Positions 8,886 to 21,060 of a DNA stretch of 64,000 nucleotides are shown one piece after another. A program made the translations under genes and the position numbers. Origin of the DNA: Diphasiastrum complanatum (taxonomy: Eukaryota; Streptophyta; Lycopodiopsida; Lycopodiales; Lycopodiaceae); assembly GCA_029204225.1 (NCBI GenBank), contig CM055095.1:41939723-42003722 (forward strand), given 5' to 3'. Numbering within the stretch: position 1 is the first letter of the stretch; the number at the start of each line of letters is the position of its first letter. Under the pieces are notes generated by a model. That model ran no database searches. It saw only the letters and a list, made by a program, of their open reading frames with translations, and was not told the DNA's origin.

Positions 8886-11800
8886 CCAGAATCCAGATTA
8901 AGCAGCACCTACGCTCAAAATTAGAGCGGCATGAGCTTTCTAGAGATCCCAATAATAAGTCTGTCAGCTCCCACCATTGTTATCACGCTTTCATCAAAAA
9001 ACATATGATCGCAACTTCGCAAGGCAAGCTTGCAACGAGACTGTATCAACTGCGGCAGGAGACAGGAAGCGGAGGCGGAGTAGGTGGTGGGCGACAGCAG
9101 GGCTGACTGGCCTGGGCCCTTGGACGCAGACAAAAGAATATTTTACTTTATTGAAAGAAAGATGGGAGAAAACTTGAACGCCCGGAGTTTTCAGCTGGAT
9201 GCTGCTGATGTATGGGACAGAGCCGGACACGTGGCGAGGTACAAAGCTGGAGATTTGATAGGGGTGGCAGAGCTGTCCAAACATACAGCTAATCCAAAAA
9301 ATAAATCAATGGGAACCCTTGTATATTTTGATGTTAGATGTGTATGAATGGTGGGTATCAAGAATCAAAAGCTAAGCCCTAGGGTTACATACTTTTGACT
9401 TTATTTAGAACCGTGCATACTAGGGTTGGCTATTACCATGTTGATACCCTAAGTCAGCCTTATACCTAGGTTTTTGTCAATATTCGCAATCGACCATTGA
9501 ATGAGCTTAAAAGGTTCACATGTACTTGGGATTGGCAATTCGAGATGGCTTAAGAAAAATTAACAACTTAAATTAGAAAGTATCGAGAAAACAATATATA
9601 CTGCCTGAAATTGTATATTTTTCTTGAGATTCTTAAGGATCTTGAATGTTGCTCACGAAATCCTAATGAATGAAAAAAAACTAGAAATCGAAGGCCAGCC
9701 TCATAGATTAGATACTTTAAAACAAAGGCCAAAATTCACAATTCACAAACTTAAACTTATTAATGTGAAGTTTATATGTAAAAATCATAAGTTTTAAAAA
9801 ACATGAGATTTTATTTTGCATACTATTCCAAAGCTAACGAGATATTAATGGCACTTGTCTATATTTACTTCGTTGTCTATTGATAAAGTAAATACGGAAA
9901 CACAACTTAAGAGTTTATAATTGATATTCCACTTTACTACTATATGTTGTGACATCTTTTCAAGTACCTAATTTTTTGGATTCGCTTGAATTGTTTTTTA
10001 ATATGTTATAACCATTTGAAGCAAATGAAGCAAATAAATCTATATAGACTTATTCTAAATTACTTGCAATCTTTTTGTCATGAATAGATATGATAAAATT
10101 ATTTTCAAAAGGAATATATACATAGCATTTGCCAACATTTTTTTATAGAGGGTGCTTACTATATGGGTAATATCTTTTTGCCAACGATGTTGGTTGTCCA
10201 ATGTAAACTTTTTTGTTCTTTGATGCATTCTAACTTGTAAATTTGAAAGTCTTTGTGCTCTTTTTGGTGGAGTTAAGTTTTCATGCATTCAAGCAACTTA
10301 ATTAATCTTCATTTTCTATAAAATTGCATGGGAGAAAATTTTTGGAAATGAAATAGATAAATAAAATTTAGGTTTATCTTTGTGACACTTGTTGATAATA
10401 CATTTTCTTCTTCCATAACCTAAAAATTGTACAATAATATTAAGCTACAAACTATAAAATTTTGTCATATAAGTATAAAAATGAAGTTTATTGTACCGTA
10501 TATTGTTGTATTTGAGGGTGATACTCAAATAGATGTGTTATTGTAGGATTGATCATTTGTATTACAGAAGAAATTATGATTGGTCCATTTTTCACTTTGT
10601 TTCCACTTTGATCCACATGGCCAAAGTATTCCTATCTTTGATTGGAATGTTGTGTCCAAAATACAATTTCTTATTATATAGTATGATATGTTTACATGTG
10701 ATTCAAAACAACAAATTGCTACCAAATTTAAATGTACTATCTTGGGAATAGGGATTTGAAATTTTTGAACAAATGGATAAGAAATTCTTCAATAAAATGA
10801 CTATCAAAAGATTAAAACTGTTATCCACCAAATAAGTACCTACATTTGGCGATCATTTTTAGTACTTTTTGTGCATTTTTTTCATCGATAAGTAATGACA
10901 GCATAAATCTTGTTCGATAATCGTTCATGTATTATTTTGATTCTATTTTGCATGAATTTATGATTAACATATGTTTTGTTGACGTATAAATCACTTTTGT
11001 ATATTCACTTGTTGCTTATTTTTTGTGTTTTCTGAAGAGCTATTTTTTGCAATGAGACAACTTATGATTTGCCAAATTAGACATGTTTATATTCAAAAAA
11101 TTTAAGTCAAGAAACTTCTATAAAATTCATGGAGATAAGGTTCTACCTTAATCGTTGTCAACAACTTGTGAGTTGATGGGCTTATTCTGCAAAAATTATA
11201 TACATCAATAACATGGTGCATTTTTTGAAAGTGGAATAGGTTGAAAATGTGGACTTATTTCATTTGTGATATTTTTTTTTTTGTTATTCTTGAGAGCATG
11301 ACGTAAGTGTTAGTAAGGCAAAAGTTTGTTCTTATATTTGAGACTGTTGTATATTTTATTATCCATTTTTCATAAACTTGAAAAAAAAAACAGTCAAAAA
11401 CATCAAAAATTAAAAAAATTTATAAAAAAAACAAAGCACTTTTAATTGGTCAACAAATCTTCGCCCACCTCTAGATTGCTAAATTTGGCATTCTCTGATG
11501 TCTGCGACAGTTTATGCCTGGTTCTAGAAGCCATGCAAAGGTAAAAATGGTAAAAAAGTGTCAAATTCATTTAAAACCTTCAATTTTTATAAAAAATTTA
11601 TTAGTAACCTTTACCAGTCCTACTAAAGTTTTCTCTTATTAAATAAGTTCCCAAAAGTCTCTACAAAGGTTAGTTTGTATAATCTAAATCAGACATATCC
11701 ATTACATAGCTCGAATTAACAAATAAATGTAAATGCCCAATTACATCAATGTGACGAGCCTTTTAAGATGACTAAGCCAAAGATTCTAAAAACGAAACTG

Positions 11801-11898
11801 ATCGCAAATATACTTTCAAGTAAACTCTTGGAGAGATTTTTACGAATGGTATCTCATGCAAAGAAAGTTTTGATATGCCAATTATCAAATCCAGAACA
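8886..11898. other. Upstream region and AT-rich spacer, no gene seen
   Basis: The first ~460 bases (to about 9350) are moderately GC-rich and lie upstream of the racemase start, so the promoter and 5' untranslated region are probably here. I cannot place a TATA box or start site. From 9350 the DNA is AT-rich with many short A and T runs. Short open frames are all under 80 codons and resemble nothing. No retroelement motif was found. Confidence 0.5.
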
Positions 11899-12290
11899 TG
11901 TCATGTACTTTTAGTACATCGGGCTTATAATGCATTATAATATCCAATGTAAACTTTGTTAGGCCCAAAAAGAGCTATTGGCCTTAAGGATAAGGCAGTT
12001 CTCTCTTTAGGCCCTTCAAAGTACTTAAGAAAGGATAATAGGCCAACAAGGGTCTAAAGTAGACTTAATAAGACTTAACAACGGCTAACTATCTTTCAAG
12101 ATAGTTATGCTTAGTTAAGTTAGGGGATTGTCTATAAATAGACAAGAGACATCATTTTGGTTATCTTTTGGCTCGCTTGCAAATCAGAGAGCTTAGCCTC
12201 CTCTTTGTGAATGTGAGCCATGGAAATAGAGCTTGCTAGATTTCATATGGCCAATCCACATGAATCTCATCTCCATTTTGTATTTGATTT
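11899..12290 (+). repeat. Copia family A LTR, 3' truncated
   Basis: Starts TGTCATGTACTTTTAGTAC, the same start as the LTR at 40708, and follows it with many substitutions through the stretch TATAAATAGACAAGAGAC to about 12285. The end is missing: a minus-strand copia RNase H follows. TATAAATAG near 12134 could be the TATA box of the LTR promoter. This copy has diverged more than the one at 40708. Confidence 0.75.
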
Positions 12291-13221
12291 GCTTCCATTC
12301 GTGGGATTTTTCTGCTTCATGCCAATTTCTTCCAAGATTTGTCTCAACCATATAGCTTCCTGTGCTGCACTACACATTGCCTTATACTATGCTTCTGTGG
12401 TGGAAAGAGCAATTGTACTTTGCTTCTTACTGGACCAGGAAAAGCAACTACCACAAAACTAGAATACATACCCTGTGGTGGATCTACGATCATCATAGTC
12501 ACCTCCCCAATCCGCATCCACATAGCCACACAACTCAGGTAAACCATCATGCTTCCTGTAAATCAAGCCATACTCTGAAGTGCCTTTCACATAACGCAAA
12601 ATGCGTTTAGCTGCCTTCCAATGCATTTCTGTAGGTGCTGCCATAAACTGACTTACAATGCCAACAGCATAGCATATATCTGGTCTAGTCGTGGTAAGGT
12701 AAATCAAGCTCCCTACTAACTGTCTATACAGCGTAGCATCAAATGACTGTGACTCATCAAGCTTAGAAAGCTTTTTTACCTGGTTCAATAGGAGTGTTTA
12801 CTGATTTGCAATTCTACAACCTAAACATGTGCAACAACTCTTTGACATACTTCACCTGTGTTAAACCCACTTCATGTCCTTTTTGCCACACTTCTACTCC
12901 AAGGCAGCAATACATCAGGCTGAGATCTGTCATCTCGAATTGTTCCATGAGATCTTTCTTGATCATGTCTATCATCTCTTGATTATTTTCCGTAATAATC
13001 AAGTCATCAACATAAAGAGCAATTAAAGCAACCATACCATCAAAGCATAAGACATATAGATTTGGATCAAAATGTGTTCTCACCATCCCCTTTGAACAAA
13101 AGTAGGCATCAATCCTGCTATACCACACACGTGGTGCTTGTTTAAGACCATAAAGCGCTTTCTTCAAGCGACATACTTTATTTTCTTGTCCCTTCGTTAC
13201 AAAGCCTTCAGGTTGATCCAT
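12291..13221 (-). pseudogene. Copia family A reverse transcriptase and RNase H
   Basis: Minus strand, two main frames. The first (12814-13221) starts at MDQPEGFVTKGQENKVCRLK, then LYGLKQAPRVWY and the catalytic YVDDLIIT. The second (12459-12788) has LVGSLIYLTTTRPDICYAVG, then WKAAKRILRYVKGTSEYGL and YVDADWGGDYDDRRSTTGY. RNase H continues past a stop as FSWSSKKQSTIALSTTEA and AIWLRQILEEIG. These are the standard landmarks of Ty1/copia pol. At least one frameshift and two stops are present. The N-terminal part of RT is missing: the frame breaks just right of 13221. Confidence 0.88.
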
Positions 13222-14575
13222 AATTAGGCTTAACCAATGGGCTTAAATATTGTCGCCAAAAAGTAGACTCCGTTCCCAATGGATAAGTGTGAAAAAAATT
13301 AGTTCCAAAGGACCTAATTATGTCCTTTGATCTTTAGCTAATTTAGAGAGCACATCTAGCTTCATTACAAATGTAGAAATCATGCATCAACTACACATAG
13401 AAGATGAAAACTCAATAAGAACTTGTCATAAACACTTAGATATGATAATTTACTTTTTCTTTCCATACAACAGCCGTACAGTACAGTACTTACATGTATG
13501 GATCCATAAAAACATGATGGCAAAAAAAAAGAGAAATAACATGGAGACCCATTTTTTTTTAAAATTTTTAATTTTTTTAAAAAAGTATTCAAATTTAAAA
13601 TGCTTCAAATAAATATTGTAATGTTAAAAAAATGTTGTATTTTGCAAAAAAATAATTCAAGCTACAAAAATTTGGTTAATAGATTTTCATAAATAACTTA
13701 AAATTAGCTTCTATGAAATAATAATACTATTCAAGATAAAATCATTAAATATACAACCACTAGAATAACTAAAAGTTATTTTTTGCTTATTTAAAACAAA
13801 AGTTATAGTTTTTTTTTGGAATTTTAGAAGTTTTTTAAATTATAATTCTTGTATCAAATTTTTTAAATCTATCTATCTATATTTTGGTTAATTATTTGGC
13901 CAAATTTTCTAATTTTTAAGCTATCTATGGATAAATCTCAAAGTTACTTTCCGTAGGTACTAATTTTATTTTATTTGGATCAGTATTAGGAAAGGTATGA
14001 TCATTGTAACGTGGTTGGGTGAAATTTAGTAGATTTGAATATTTTCTTTGTATTTTGGAGTGGGAGAGAAACATTTCAAATTTTCATTTTTGAAGTTTAG
14101 TTCCTTCATAAAAAAAATTCAATTTGAAGGTTTGAATTTTCAAAATTCAGCCCTAACCATACCTTCGCCAACCCTAATTGACCATCACCGAATTAGGTTA
14201 GAAATAAAAGTGAAAATGACAAAAAAAATTTGCTAGATTTTTTTAGCCCTAATCCTTAAAAACATAACTACACCTAATACCTTATACCCCCCATCCCTCC
14301 GTAGGTGCCCTACTTTGTTGGCCCCTACACCTTGCCCTTTCTTCTTCTTTCATAGCCCGCCCACCCCCCCCTGGTTACTCTTTCTCTTTCTCCTTGCTTC
14401 CCCACCCTCCCTTTGATCCTTTTTATTTTCTTTTCTCCCCACCATGCGTGTCTTCTCTTCTCACGCTAGCCCCCATGTTTTTTTTTTCACCTAAATATTT
14501 TTTAATAAAAGACATTAATGCCCCTACGATCGTGCCCAACCGTGCAACCTCAAGATCATAGACAAAGAACAAAAG
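13222..14575. other. Insertion or leader sequence between copia pol parts, no gene seen
   Basis: About 1.35 kb separates integrase and RT pieces that should adjoin. It is AT-rich to about 14150, then changes to C- and T-rich DNA (14280-14450). The part at 14040-14200 resembles 37780-37970 (GAGAGAAGCACTTC-like start, AGCCCTAACC words). It is therefore probably part of an inserted element related to the leader near 37.8 kb. Confidence 0.4.
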
Positions 14576-14998
14576 AACTTTTCTTTTTTGAAATTTAGTC
14601 ATGTGATCTGCTTCATGGTGAGAATCTGTCCAAGGTACATCCTTCTTCTTGTGATTGTCACTTGCAACTTCAATCCTCTTGGATACAAATGGCTTATCCC
14701 TCTTCCATCCTATCTCACGAGGTTGTGACGGGGTATCACAAGGTGCATCACCATGTCCATTATCAGGAATATCCACAAATGGTCCATCATCAAGAGAAAT
14801 TCTTACCATATCATCTTTGTTGGTTGATGTGTCAAATTTCTCAAGATCCTCATCCTTGTACATCTTAGATTCATCAGAGATAACATCACGACTAACATGC
14901 ATTTTTCTCTCCAAAGGGTCAAAGCATCTGTAGCCCTTGACACGATCATTATATCCTAAGAAAATACACTTCAAAGTTTTTACATCAAGATTACCCCT
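14576..14998 (-). pseudogene. Copia family A integrase C-terminus and linker
   Basis: The minus-strand frame reads MKCIFLGYNDRVKGYRCFDP, then KMHVSRDVISDESKMYKDED, the post-catalytic part of copia integrases (CIFLGY, KGYRC, SRDV). It closely matches the plus-strand copy at 42450-42790, so both are the same family. It is cut at 14998, where the family B LTR begins at 15003. The frame runs on past 14576 to 14423 without further similarity. Confidence 0.82.
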
Positions 14999-15002
14999 TT
15001 AC

Positions 15003-16602
15003 TGATGGGACAAGGAAGATAGAAGAACGTGAACGGAGAAGAGAGCAGGAATATTGCGGAACAGTTCTCCCATTACAATCAGCTGCTTGATGCATAAACA
15101 GTCTAATAGAAAGCTTATGCTAAGTATATTCAGCTTTAAGTGTTTTAGTTGCCCAACAGGATCTTAAAAATTAGTTCATACTCACAAAAACGAGAGTATA
15201 GTCCACCGAAGAGATTAGAAATGGTTTGTGTGTGTGATATTACTGGAAATCAGATTCAATATGAAGTTTAGTTTTGAAATAGATGGAAGAGCAGTATGAT
15301 ATCGTGAGTTCCTCAGGTGTCAAAGACAGCCATCGTCTGATCAGAAGCGAAGGAGTCGTAGACGTCCATGTTCTGATCAGAGTGAGTAAACAAGTGCGAT
15401 CAAATAGTGATAAAGTGCATTCAATCACAACAAGCACTTATCTGTGTTGTTATACACGGATAGAAAAACGTCTTGCTGTTATATTACACTGAAGCACAAT
15501 AAAATAGCAATTACAACCAGAATGGCAGCGTAACTGGGAGGCTCAAATCATACATCTCATGGACGGAGCATCACGTAGAGTGTGCCTGGATGATCCATTT
15601 ATAGAATTCATCCATGTATTAATTATAGTAAATAATTGTCACCTAATTAGGTAAGTCGTTGTACTTGGAAGTATTTGGCTTTTGTGATAACTATGCATGG
15701 TATATACGGTCAACGAATCAAGAAATGTTAACGCGGACGAGGACACTGCAAATAGAGCTCTCACTTTGCATTTTTGAGAAGTCGTTGGGAACGTTCCTCG
15801 TTGAAAATAGACGATTGTCTAGTTTTCTCTCTCTCTTTAGAATTTTGCGAAAAAGCCGATAGTGCCCTTAAAAAGACGACATTGTCCTTAAAAGGCCGAC
15901 GACGCTCTTAAAAAGATGACACTATTTTTAAAAAGCCACCGATGTCCTAAAAAAGGAGACATTGTCTTTAAAAAGGTCGACGATGCCCTTAAAAAGATGA
16001 CATTGTCCTTAAACATAGTTTAACTCTTTCAAAATAGTTGAAAGGAAGAAGTTGAAGGCAAGTGTCGCTTTTTCGGAAAGATATGAAAAAGCCAACATTG
16101 TCGCAAAAAGTTGAATTTGTGAACTATGCTGAAGTGTCGCTTTTCGGGAAAAAGCCGACACTGTGAAAAAAATAGTTCATTTCTGCAGACTGTAGCGACA
16201 CTTAGTGTATTTCTGCAGACTGTAATGACACTTAGTGTATTTCTGCAAATTGTTGAAAAAGTAATATAAATCTGAAGACTTGTTCTATATGCTAGTTCTT
16301 GGAACTGCTTGAAGATGGGCAAGTCTTCCATGACTTTAAGTAATTGAACTTCACATCTGAACTTGAAATTATGATAGGATTGGTTACCCTTTGCTGGAGA
16401 TCGGCCGAAAGCCTGTTGTAAACATTCTTCAAAAAATTTGGCTGTCTGACTTGTGATTCCTGCAGGTATCAAATGAGCAGACATAGAACCAAAGTTGGTT
16501 TTGCCTGATCCTAGATCAACGATCAATAAACATACAGGAAGAATCATGAAATAGAAAATTAGTCATTCACCAAGGAGACAACTATGGACTTAATTTCCAA
16601 CA
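15003..16602 (-). repeat. Copia family B 3' LTR (1.6 kb)
   Basis: On the minus strand it starts TGTTGGAAATTAAG right after a polypurine tract and ends CCCATCA at 15003. It is an inverted, diverged copy of the LTR at 53700-55113: the starts (TGTTGGAGATTAAG there) and about 500 bases at the end align. It is about 190 bp longer because of tandem repeats near 15.9 and 16.2 kb. It inserted into the family A integrase, which continues at 14998. Confidence 0.85.
15845..16020. repeat. Minisatellite inside the family B LTR
   Basis: Units of about 22 bases, each ending in CCTTAAAAAG or a variant and with GACATTGT- or CGACGATG-like words, are repeated about seven times with alternating versions. The other LTR copy (near 54215-54260) has only one or two such units. 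The expansion therefore occurred in this copy or its lineage. Confidence 0.7.
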
Positions 16603-16614
16603 GTCCCCCTTAAG
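16603..16614 (-). other. Polypurine tract of copia family B
   Basis: Reads CTTAAGGGGGAC on the minus strand and directly precedes the LTR start TGTTGG. Confidence 0.8.
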
Positions 16615-17703
16615 GTCATGGTTGGTGCCTTGGTATCTTCGTCAAGTTCAACATGTTGAAGAACTTCTGATGCTTGATCTTGGAAAGCGCTTAAGTGAAG
16701 ATGTCTGCGACCATTTCTGTTGTGGAGCAGTATTGAAGGATCACTTGCCCTGAGAAAACTTTTGATACTGAATTTCTATGTGCCTGGATTTGCCATGAAA
16801 TCTGGGATCACTGACAGTGAAATACAACTCAAGTTGTCACACAGAATGGTGGTAGCATTGAACTGAGTGTGATATAAGTTGTGAAGCAATAAATTGATCC
16901 ATATAGTTTTTTTTTAAGCTTGGCATGCTGCGATGTACTCTGCCTCTGTCGAAGAAGCGCAACTGATTTCTACTTCCTTGAGTTCCACAAAATCGGTCCC
17001 CCTGCCAGATAGAAACAGAACCCGGAGGTAGATTTTCTAGTAGAGACTATTCCTCCCCAATCTGAGTTGGAGTAGCCTCACAGGACGAGTGGGTCGATAG
17101 CATTTCCATCATAACATAAAATGTGATCTAAACTTCCCTGAATATATCTCATCACTCTCTTTAATGCTTTCCAATGAGAGATCCTAGGATTAGACATGAA
17201 TTGACTTAACGTGCTAACAGTGTATGCTAAATCTGGTCCAGTACATAGCATTGCATACATCAAAGATCCTATTAGTGAATGATAAGGGTAGTTCACTATG
17301 TCGAGTACTTCACTATCAGAATCAGCACAAGTAGGTTTAGTCAATACTATACTTGGATCCATTTGAGTATCAACTGGTTTGCAATCAGACATATGAAATT
17401 TTTCTAAAATGCTTTTTAGATATGCCTACTGGCTAAGATAGATCTTCTTCTGAAGCCTATTTCTAGTAATGTGAAGTCCTAGCAAAGAATGGACAACTCC
17501 TAAATCAGTCATGTCAAATTCCTTTGACAGACACTCTTAGTAGTGTGCAGAAGAGAAGTGTCGTCAGACAAGATAAATGCATCATCTACGTAAAGAGCTA
17601 TGTGAACTGAATTGGTGCCTATATGCTTCAAATAAATATTACAGTCAGCTAAACTGTTTGCAAATCCCAATATGCTAATGCAGCAAACAACTGGCACTCT
17701 CAT
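16615..17703 (-). pseudogene. Copia family B RT end and RNase H, 5' truncated
   Basis: Minus-strand pieces: ADCNIYLKHIGTNSVHIALY followed by VDDAFILSD (catalytic YVDD, near 17600), then SDCKPVDTQMDPS, IGSLMYAMLCTGPDLAYTVS and WKALKRVMRYIQGS (17078-17392). RNase H is badly decayed down to SKIKHQKFFNMLNL just before the polypurine tract. All are Ty1/copia landmarks. Sequence upstream of about 17704 is unrelated, so gag, protease, integrase and half of RT are missing. The break adjoins a coiled-coil ORF, so this is a truncation or deletion. Confidence 0.85.
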
Positions 17704-17704
17704 T

Positions 17705-18333
17705 CATCATTTTTTTGCTTCTCCATCTCACTGATGAGGTTGATGATTGGGTTGGTGTAGCTCTGCTACTTGATCTCAAAATCTTGTAGCAATTGTTTTT
17801 GTGTCTGGAGCTTGTCAATTACAATGTTGTATTTTCCAATGGGCACGAGATTGGTGTATGACATAGGTGGCACAGTGAGATAGTCGTCAATAGTGTGTTG
17901 GTATTCGACACACTTATTTTGCCATTCCTGGATCATCTCTTCTTTAGCAAGGATCATCTATTCTCGGCATTGTGTATTTTTATGTTTTGTTTCCACTTTT
18001 TTTTGAAGGGCTTGATTTGATCTCTTTAGGAATGGAACCATGGCCTGGTAGGACCAGATACTATTTTGCATCACATCCATTTCTAGTTGCAATCTGGCCA
18101 TTTTGCTGGCCAAATTTTTGCTACAGCTAGTTGATTTGCATTTGGAGGTTGGTGGTGGTGGTACACTCTGTTTGCCATTTTTGTCTAGCTGCTTCCTTTG
18201 CTTTTCTCTCTTCAGCTACCAACCTGTGGTGATGGAGGTGGTCTTGAAGGATCAATTCAAATTCTTAATTAGCCCATGTGCATGAGAGAGGACTGGCTAC
18301 TAGCATATCCACCTCATCTGGTGGTGTCCCCAG
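17705..18333 (-). pseudogene. Unrecognised coiled-coil ORF, C-terminal part
   Basis: Not recognised. Minus-strand reading from the copia C junction goes DEVDMLVASPLSCTWAN, a stop, then Lys-, Glu- and Gln-rich sequence: LVAEERKAKEAARQKWQTE, MARLQLEMDVMQNSIWSYQ, MVPFLKRSNQALQKKVETK, MILAKEEMIQEWQNKCVEYQ. The heptad-like spacing of Leu, Met and Ile suggests coiled coils. Frame changes and stops mean it is broken. Its N-terminal part lies at 23523-23996, beyond the inserted element. It could be ORF1 or gag of an unfamiliar retroelement, or a host gene fragment. A gypsy LTR adjoins the N-terminal part, which favours a retroelement origin. Confidence 0.5.
18329..18333. repeat. Target-site duplication CCCAG, left copy
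   Basis: CCCAG immediately precedes the copia C 5' LTR. The same five bases follow the 3' LTR at 23523-23527. Five bases is the usual duplication length for copia elements. Confidence 0.92.
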
Positions 18334-18933
18334 TGTTGGATTTCAATAATGAGCCTCAAATCCATTTATTAATGAGCATCCTGAAAATCCATTCAAAATA
18401 GAGGTCTTTCCGACCCTGGGTCGAGTCGGATCGGTTCGGATTTTTTCGATCGTTCACTAAATTATCTGAGCGTGTAGATCCTGGATCGGGTCTAATTTTT
18501 TCGATCCCTGAAAATTCGACCCTCGACATATTTTTTTGACCCAGTGAGTCTGCCTACTTTGTACATGTATTTATACTACAAGGCGGTTGTAATGAATATG
18601 GAAGATAGCATTCAATGCGAGTTAGTTGTAGATATTTTCAGTACATCTAATCCTAGAATCTTCATCTAAAAACAATCTTCTGATAATTCTAAGTCTAATC
18701 AATTGTTAGATCAGCATCAGCGTTATCACGCTCAACAAGCTGAAGTTATAACTTCATGCCATTGCACTCATTGTTGATAATAATCCGAGTGCAATTTGTC
18801 ATACTGTTGTTATTGTTCTATTGCGCATTTGTATGAATCCTTTGTTTGAATTATTTTGATGCTAACTGTGGCGCTTCCAATCCACGCATCTAGCTCGCTC
18901 CCATCTTTCCCTCATACCCACTGATTTTCGACA
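18334..18933 (+). repeat. Copia family C 5' LTR (600 bp)
   Basis: Begins TGTTGGATTTCAA and ends ATTTTCGACA, followed at once by the primer site. It contains GACCCTGGGTCG and related words. It aligns with 22839-23522 along its length, the main difference being extra sequence in the right copy near 23050-23130. Confidence 0.93.
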
Positions 18934-18948
18934 TGGTATCAAAGCGGG
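18934..18948 (+). other. Primer-binding site of copia family C
   Basis: TGGTATCAAAGCGGG directly follows the LTR end. It is a tRNA-Met-type site with a few changes from the common TGGTATCAGAGC. Confidence 0.8.
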
Positions 18949-19095
18949 CTTCTCAGTAATTTGCTCTTCATTGTGGATTATTAGTCTTGTTTCTATCAAG
19001 ACAACATTCTAGCAAGCGTGCAGCCAACAATATTATGAAATCGTTGTTATTACCAACGATCTTGCTCACCCAGAATGGATCCGTTTTCTCTAGAG

Positions 19096-19860
19096 ACTCG
19101 ATGGAGGGAACTATCATCTCTGGAAGTTCAAAATGAAGGTCATGCTATTAGCCAAGGAACTGTGGGATGTTGTTGCCAGCACAGAAGTCAAGCCAGAAGG
19201 TGATGCAGCCATTATCACCAAATGGAGACTGAGAGATGGCAAGGCATTTGCCGTGATTACTCTCAATATCAAGGATACACATATAATTTACATACGAAAT
19301 GCTCAGACAACCAAGGAAGCATGGGACATCCTAGCAACCCTGTATGATATCAAGGATGTCACTTCCAAGTTATACTTGAGGAAGAAATTCTTCAACTTGA
19401 AGATGTTTGAAGCAGAAAGTGTTACAAGTCACATCAACACTTTCAAAAATCTTATGGAGCAAATGGCTGCAATTGGCTCAATAGTCATTGGAGATTCTGA
19501 TGTTGTTATGACTCTATTATCGAGTCTTCCTGAAGCCTATGAAAATTAGGTCATGATAAATTTGACCCAGGAGCAAGTTACTCTATCAAAAGCAATTTCA
19601 ATGTTTCTACAAGAGGAAATCAGATAATCTGCATCCTCCTCAAGCTTAGGGTCGGATCCTCAAGTTCTATATTCAAATAATCAAGTTCAGATCCAAAAAA
19701 AAGAGCAATATGTAGTCAGGGTCGAATTTTGGCTCAGGGTCGAATTTTGGCTCTGAGTCGAATTTTGGCTCAAGGTCGAATTCCAACTCTTCATCCTTCC
19801 AACCAAAGCAAAAATTATTCTACAGATACTACAAGAGAACTGGACATGAAATCAAATACT
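19096..19860 (+). pseudogene. Copia family C gag
   Basis: Reading begins RLDGGNYHLWKFKMK, the typical start of plant copia gag, then LLAKELWDVV, TTKEAWDILATLYD, LRKKFFNLKM and VVMTLLSSLPEAYEN, a stop at 19547, and MINLTQEQVTLSKA. A Ser/Gly/Asn repeat (19717-19784) leads to the zinc knuckle near 19810, which reads FYRYYKRTGHEIKYC. The first two cysteines of the C-X2-C-X4-H-X4-C motif are gone, so RNA binding would be lost. The start codon is not clear: the frame is open after a TAG just before RLDGG. Confidence 0.85.
19717..19784 (+). repeat. 18-bp in-frame tandem repeat in copia C gag
   Basis: Almost four units of CAGGGTCGAATTTTGGCT and variants. In the gag frame each codes for a six-residue SGSNFG-like unit, just before the zinc knuckle. 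The repeat keeps the frame, so it may have been tolerated while the element was active. Confidence 0.85.
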
Positions 19861-19989
19861 GCAGAACTTTAAAATTTAACAATGAGAAGAAGAAGCAATT
19901 TCATCAACAAGCAAATTCTGCTTCAACCAATTTTTCGATTTAGCAGCAAGAGGATGATGAAGCAGCTTTTATGACCAAGGTCAAAAAAC

Positions 19990-21060
19990 AACATGATATC
20001 GATTCCTGGTGTCTTGATTCACGAACAACACAACACATGACTCACCATCATGACTGGTTCAAAGATTATAAATCTTTCACACACTCGCGAGTTGTACAAC
20101 TTGGAGACAACTCATCACATTCAATCTAGGGTGAAGGAACAATCAGGGTCGAATTTCAGAAAGGTGAAGTCAAGCTGCTCTCCAACGTTCTCCACATACC
20201 AAATTTGACCTAGAATCTGCTCTCAGTTAGCAGAATCACTGATTCAGGTCAAAAGGTCAAAATTCGATGCAAACGGTTGCACAATACTTGACAAATCCCA
20301 AACAAATTTAGCTTTCGGAAAAAGGAGTGGCAATCTTTACAAACTTAGCCACTGTTACTCCTCCAACAATCAAGCTCTTCACACTTCTACTTCCAAATCA
20401 TCAAATATGCTTTCGCATTTCAGATTAGGCCATTTAGACTTCAATAGTATTCAATGAATGTCAACTCAAAGACTAGTACAAGATCTGCCTTCTGTAAGCA
20501 AGCCAACTTCTTCATGTGATTAAATCTGTATAATCAGCAAGCATGCTAGAAGTCCTTTTATTTCTGACTCAGTTCATACTTCCAAAGGCTTGCTAGATCT
20601 TGTGCATAGTGACATTTGTAGCCCGATGCAGATTGCTTCCATAGGAGGAGCTCTTTAAATCCTAACCTTCATCGATGACTTCCCTCCGAGGACTGCTACC
20701 TATTTTTTCTGAAGAACAAATCAGAAACATTCAAGTTCTTCAAACAGTTCAAGGCATCAGCATAAAATTTGACTCTGAAAGATCTACATTCAAATGGAGG
20801 GGTAAAATTTATCTCCACAGAATTTAAAGAATTTTGCAAGGCCAATAGAATACAACAACAATTCACAACAAGCTACTCACCTCAGTCCAGTGGTGTAGCT
20901 GAAAGGAAAAATCAGACGCTCATTGAAAGTGCCAAGAGCATGCTGGCCCATGCCTCTCTTCCAAAAATATTCTGGACAGAAGCTATTACTATAGCAGCCT
21001 ATTTGCAAAATCGATCCATTACCAAAGCCCTGAACCAGGGTCGAACAGTCAAAATTTGAC
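19990..21060 (+). pseudogene. Copia family C protease and integrase
   Basis: Protease: WCLDSRTTQHMTHHHDWF near 20010, where the usual LDSGAT active site has become LDSRTT. GAG-pre-integrase: HFRLGHLDFNSIQ near 20420. Integrase core: DLVHSDICSPMQIASIGG near 20600, TFIDDFPPRT near 20670, then NGGVKFISTEFKEFCKANRI and YSPQSSGVAERKNQTLIES (20769-21000), ending IFWTEAITIAAYLQNRS. Catalytic Asp in SDIC and Glu in RKNQTLIES are visible. Several stops and frame changes occur between the pieces. Confidence 0.85.

Noticed and set aside
8327-8924. Plus- and minus-strand frames overlapping the racemase exon
   Set aside because: They are shadows of the GC-rich exon. Only the 8885-7959 frame has family motifs and a splice donor.
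8994-9284. 96-codon minus-strand frame upstream of the racemase
   Set aside because: No recognisable motif and no link to the racemase frame; more likely promoter or untranslated DNA.
12344-12610. Plus-strand frames opposite copia RNase H
   Set aside because: Antisense shadows of the minus-strand RNase H, whose motifs are clear.
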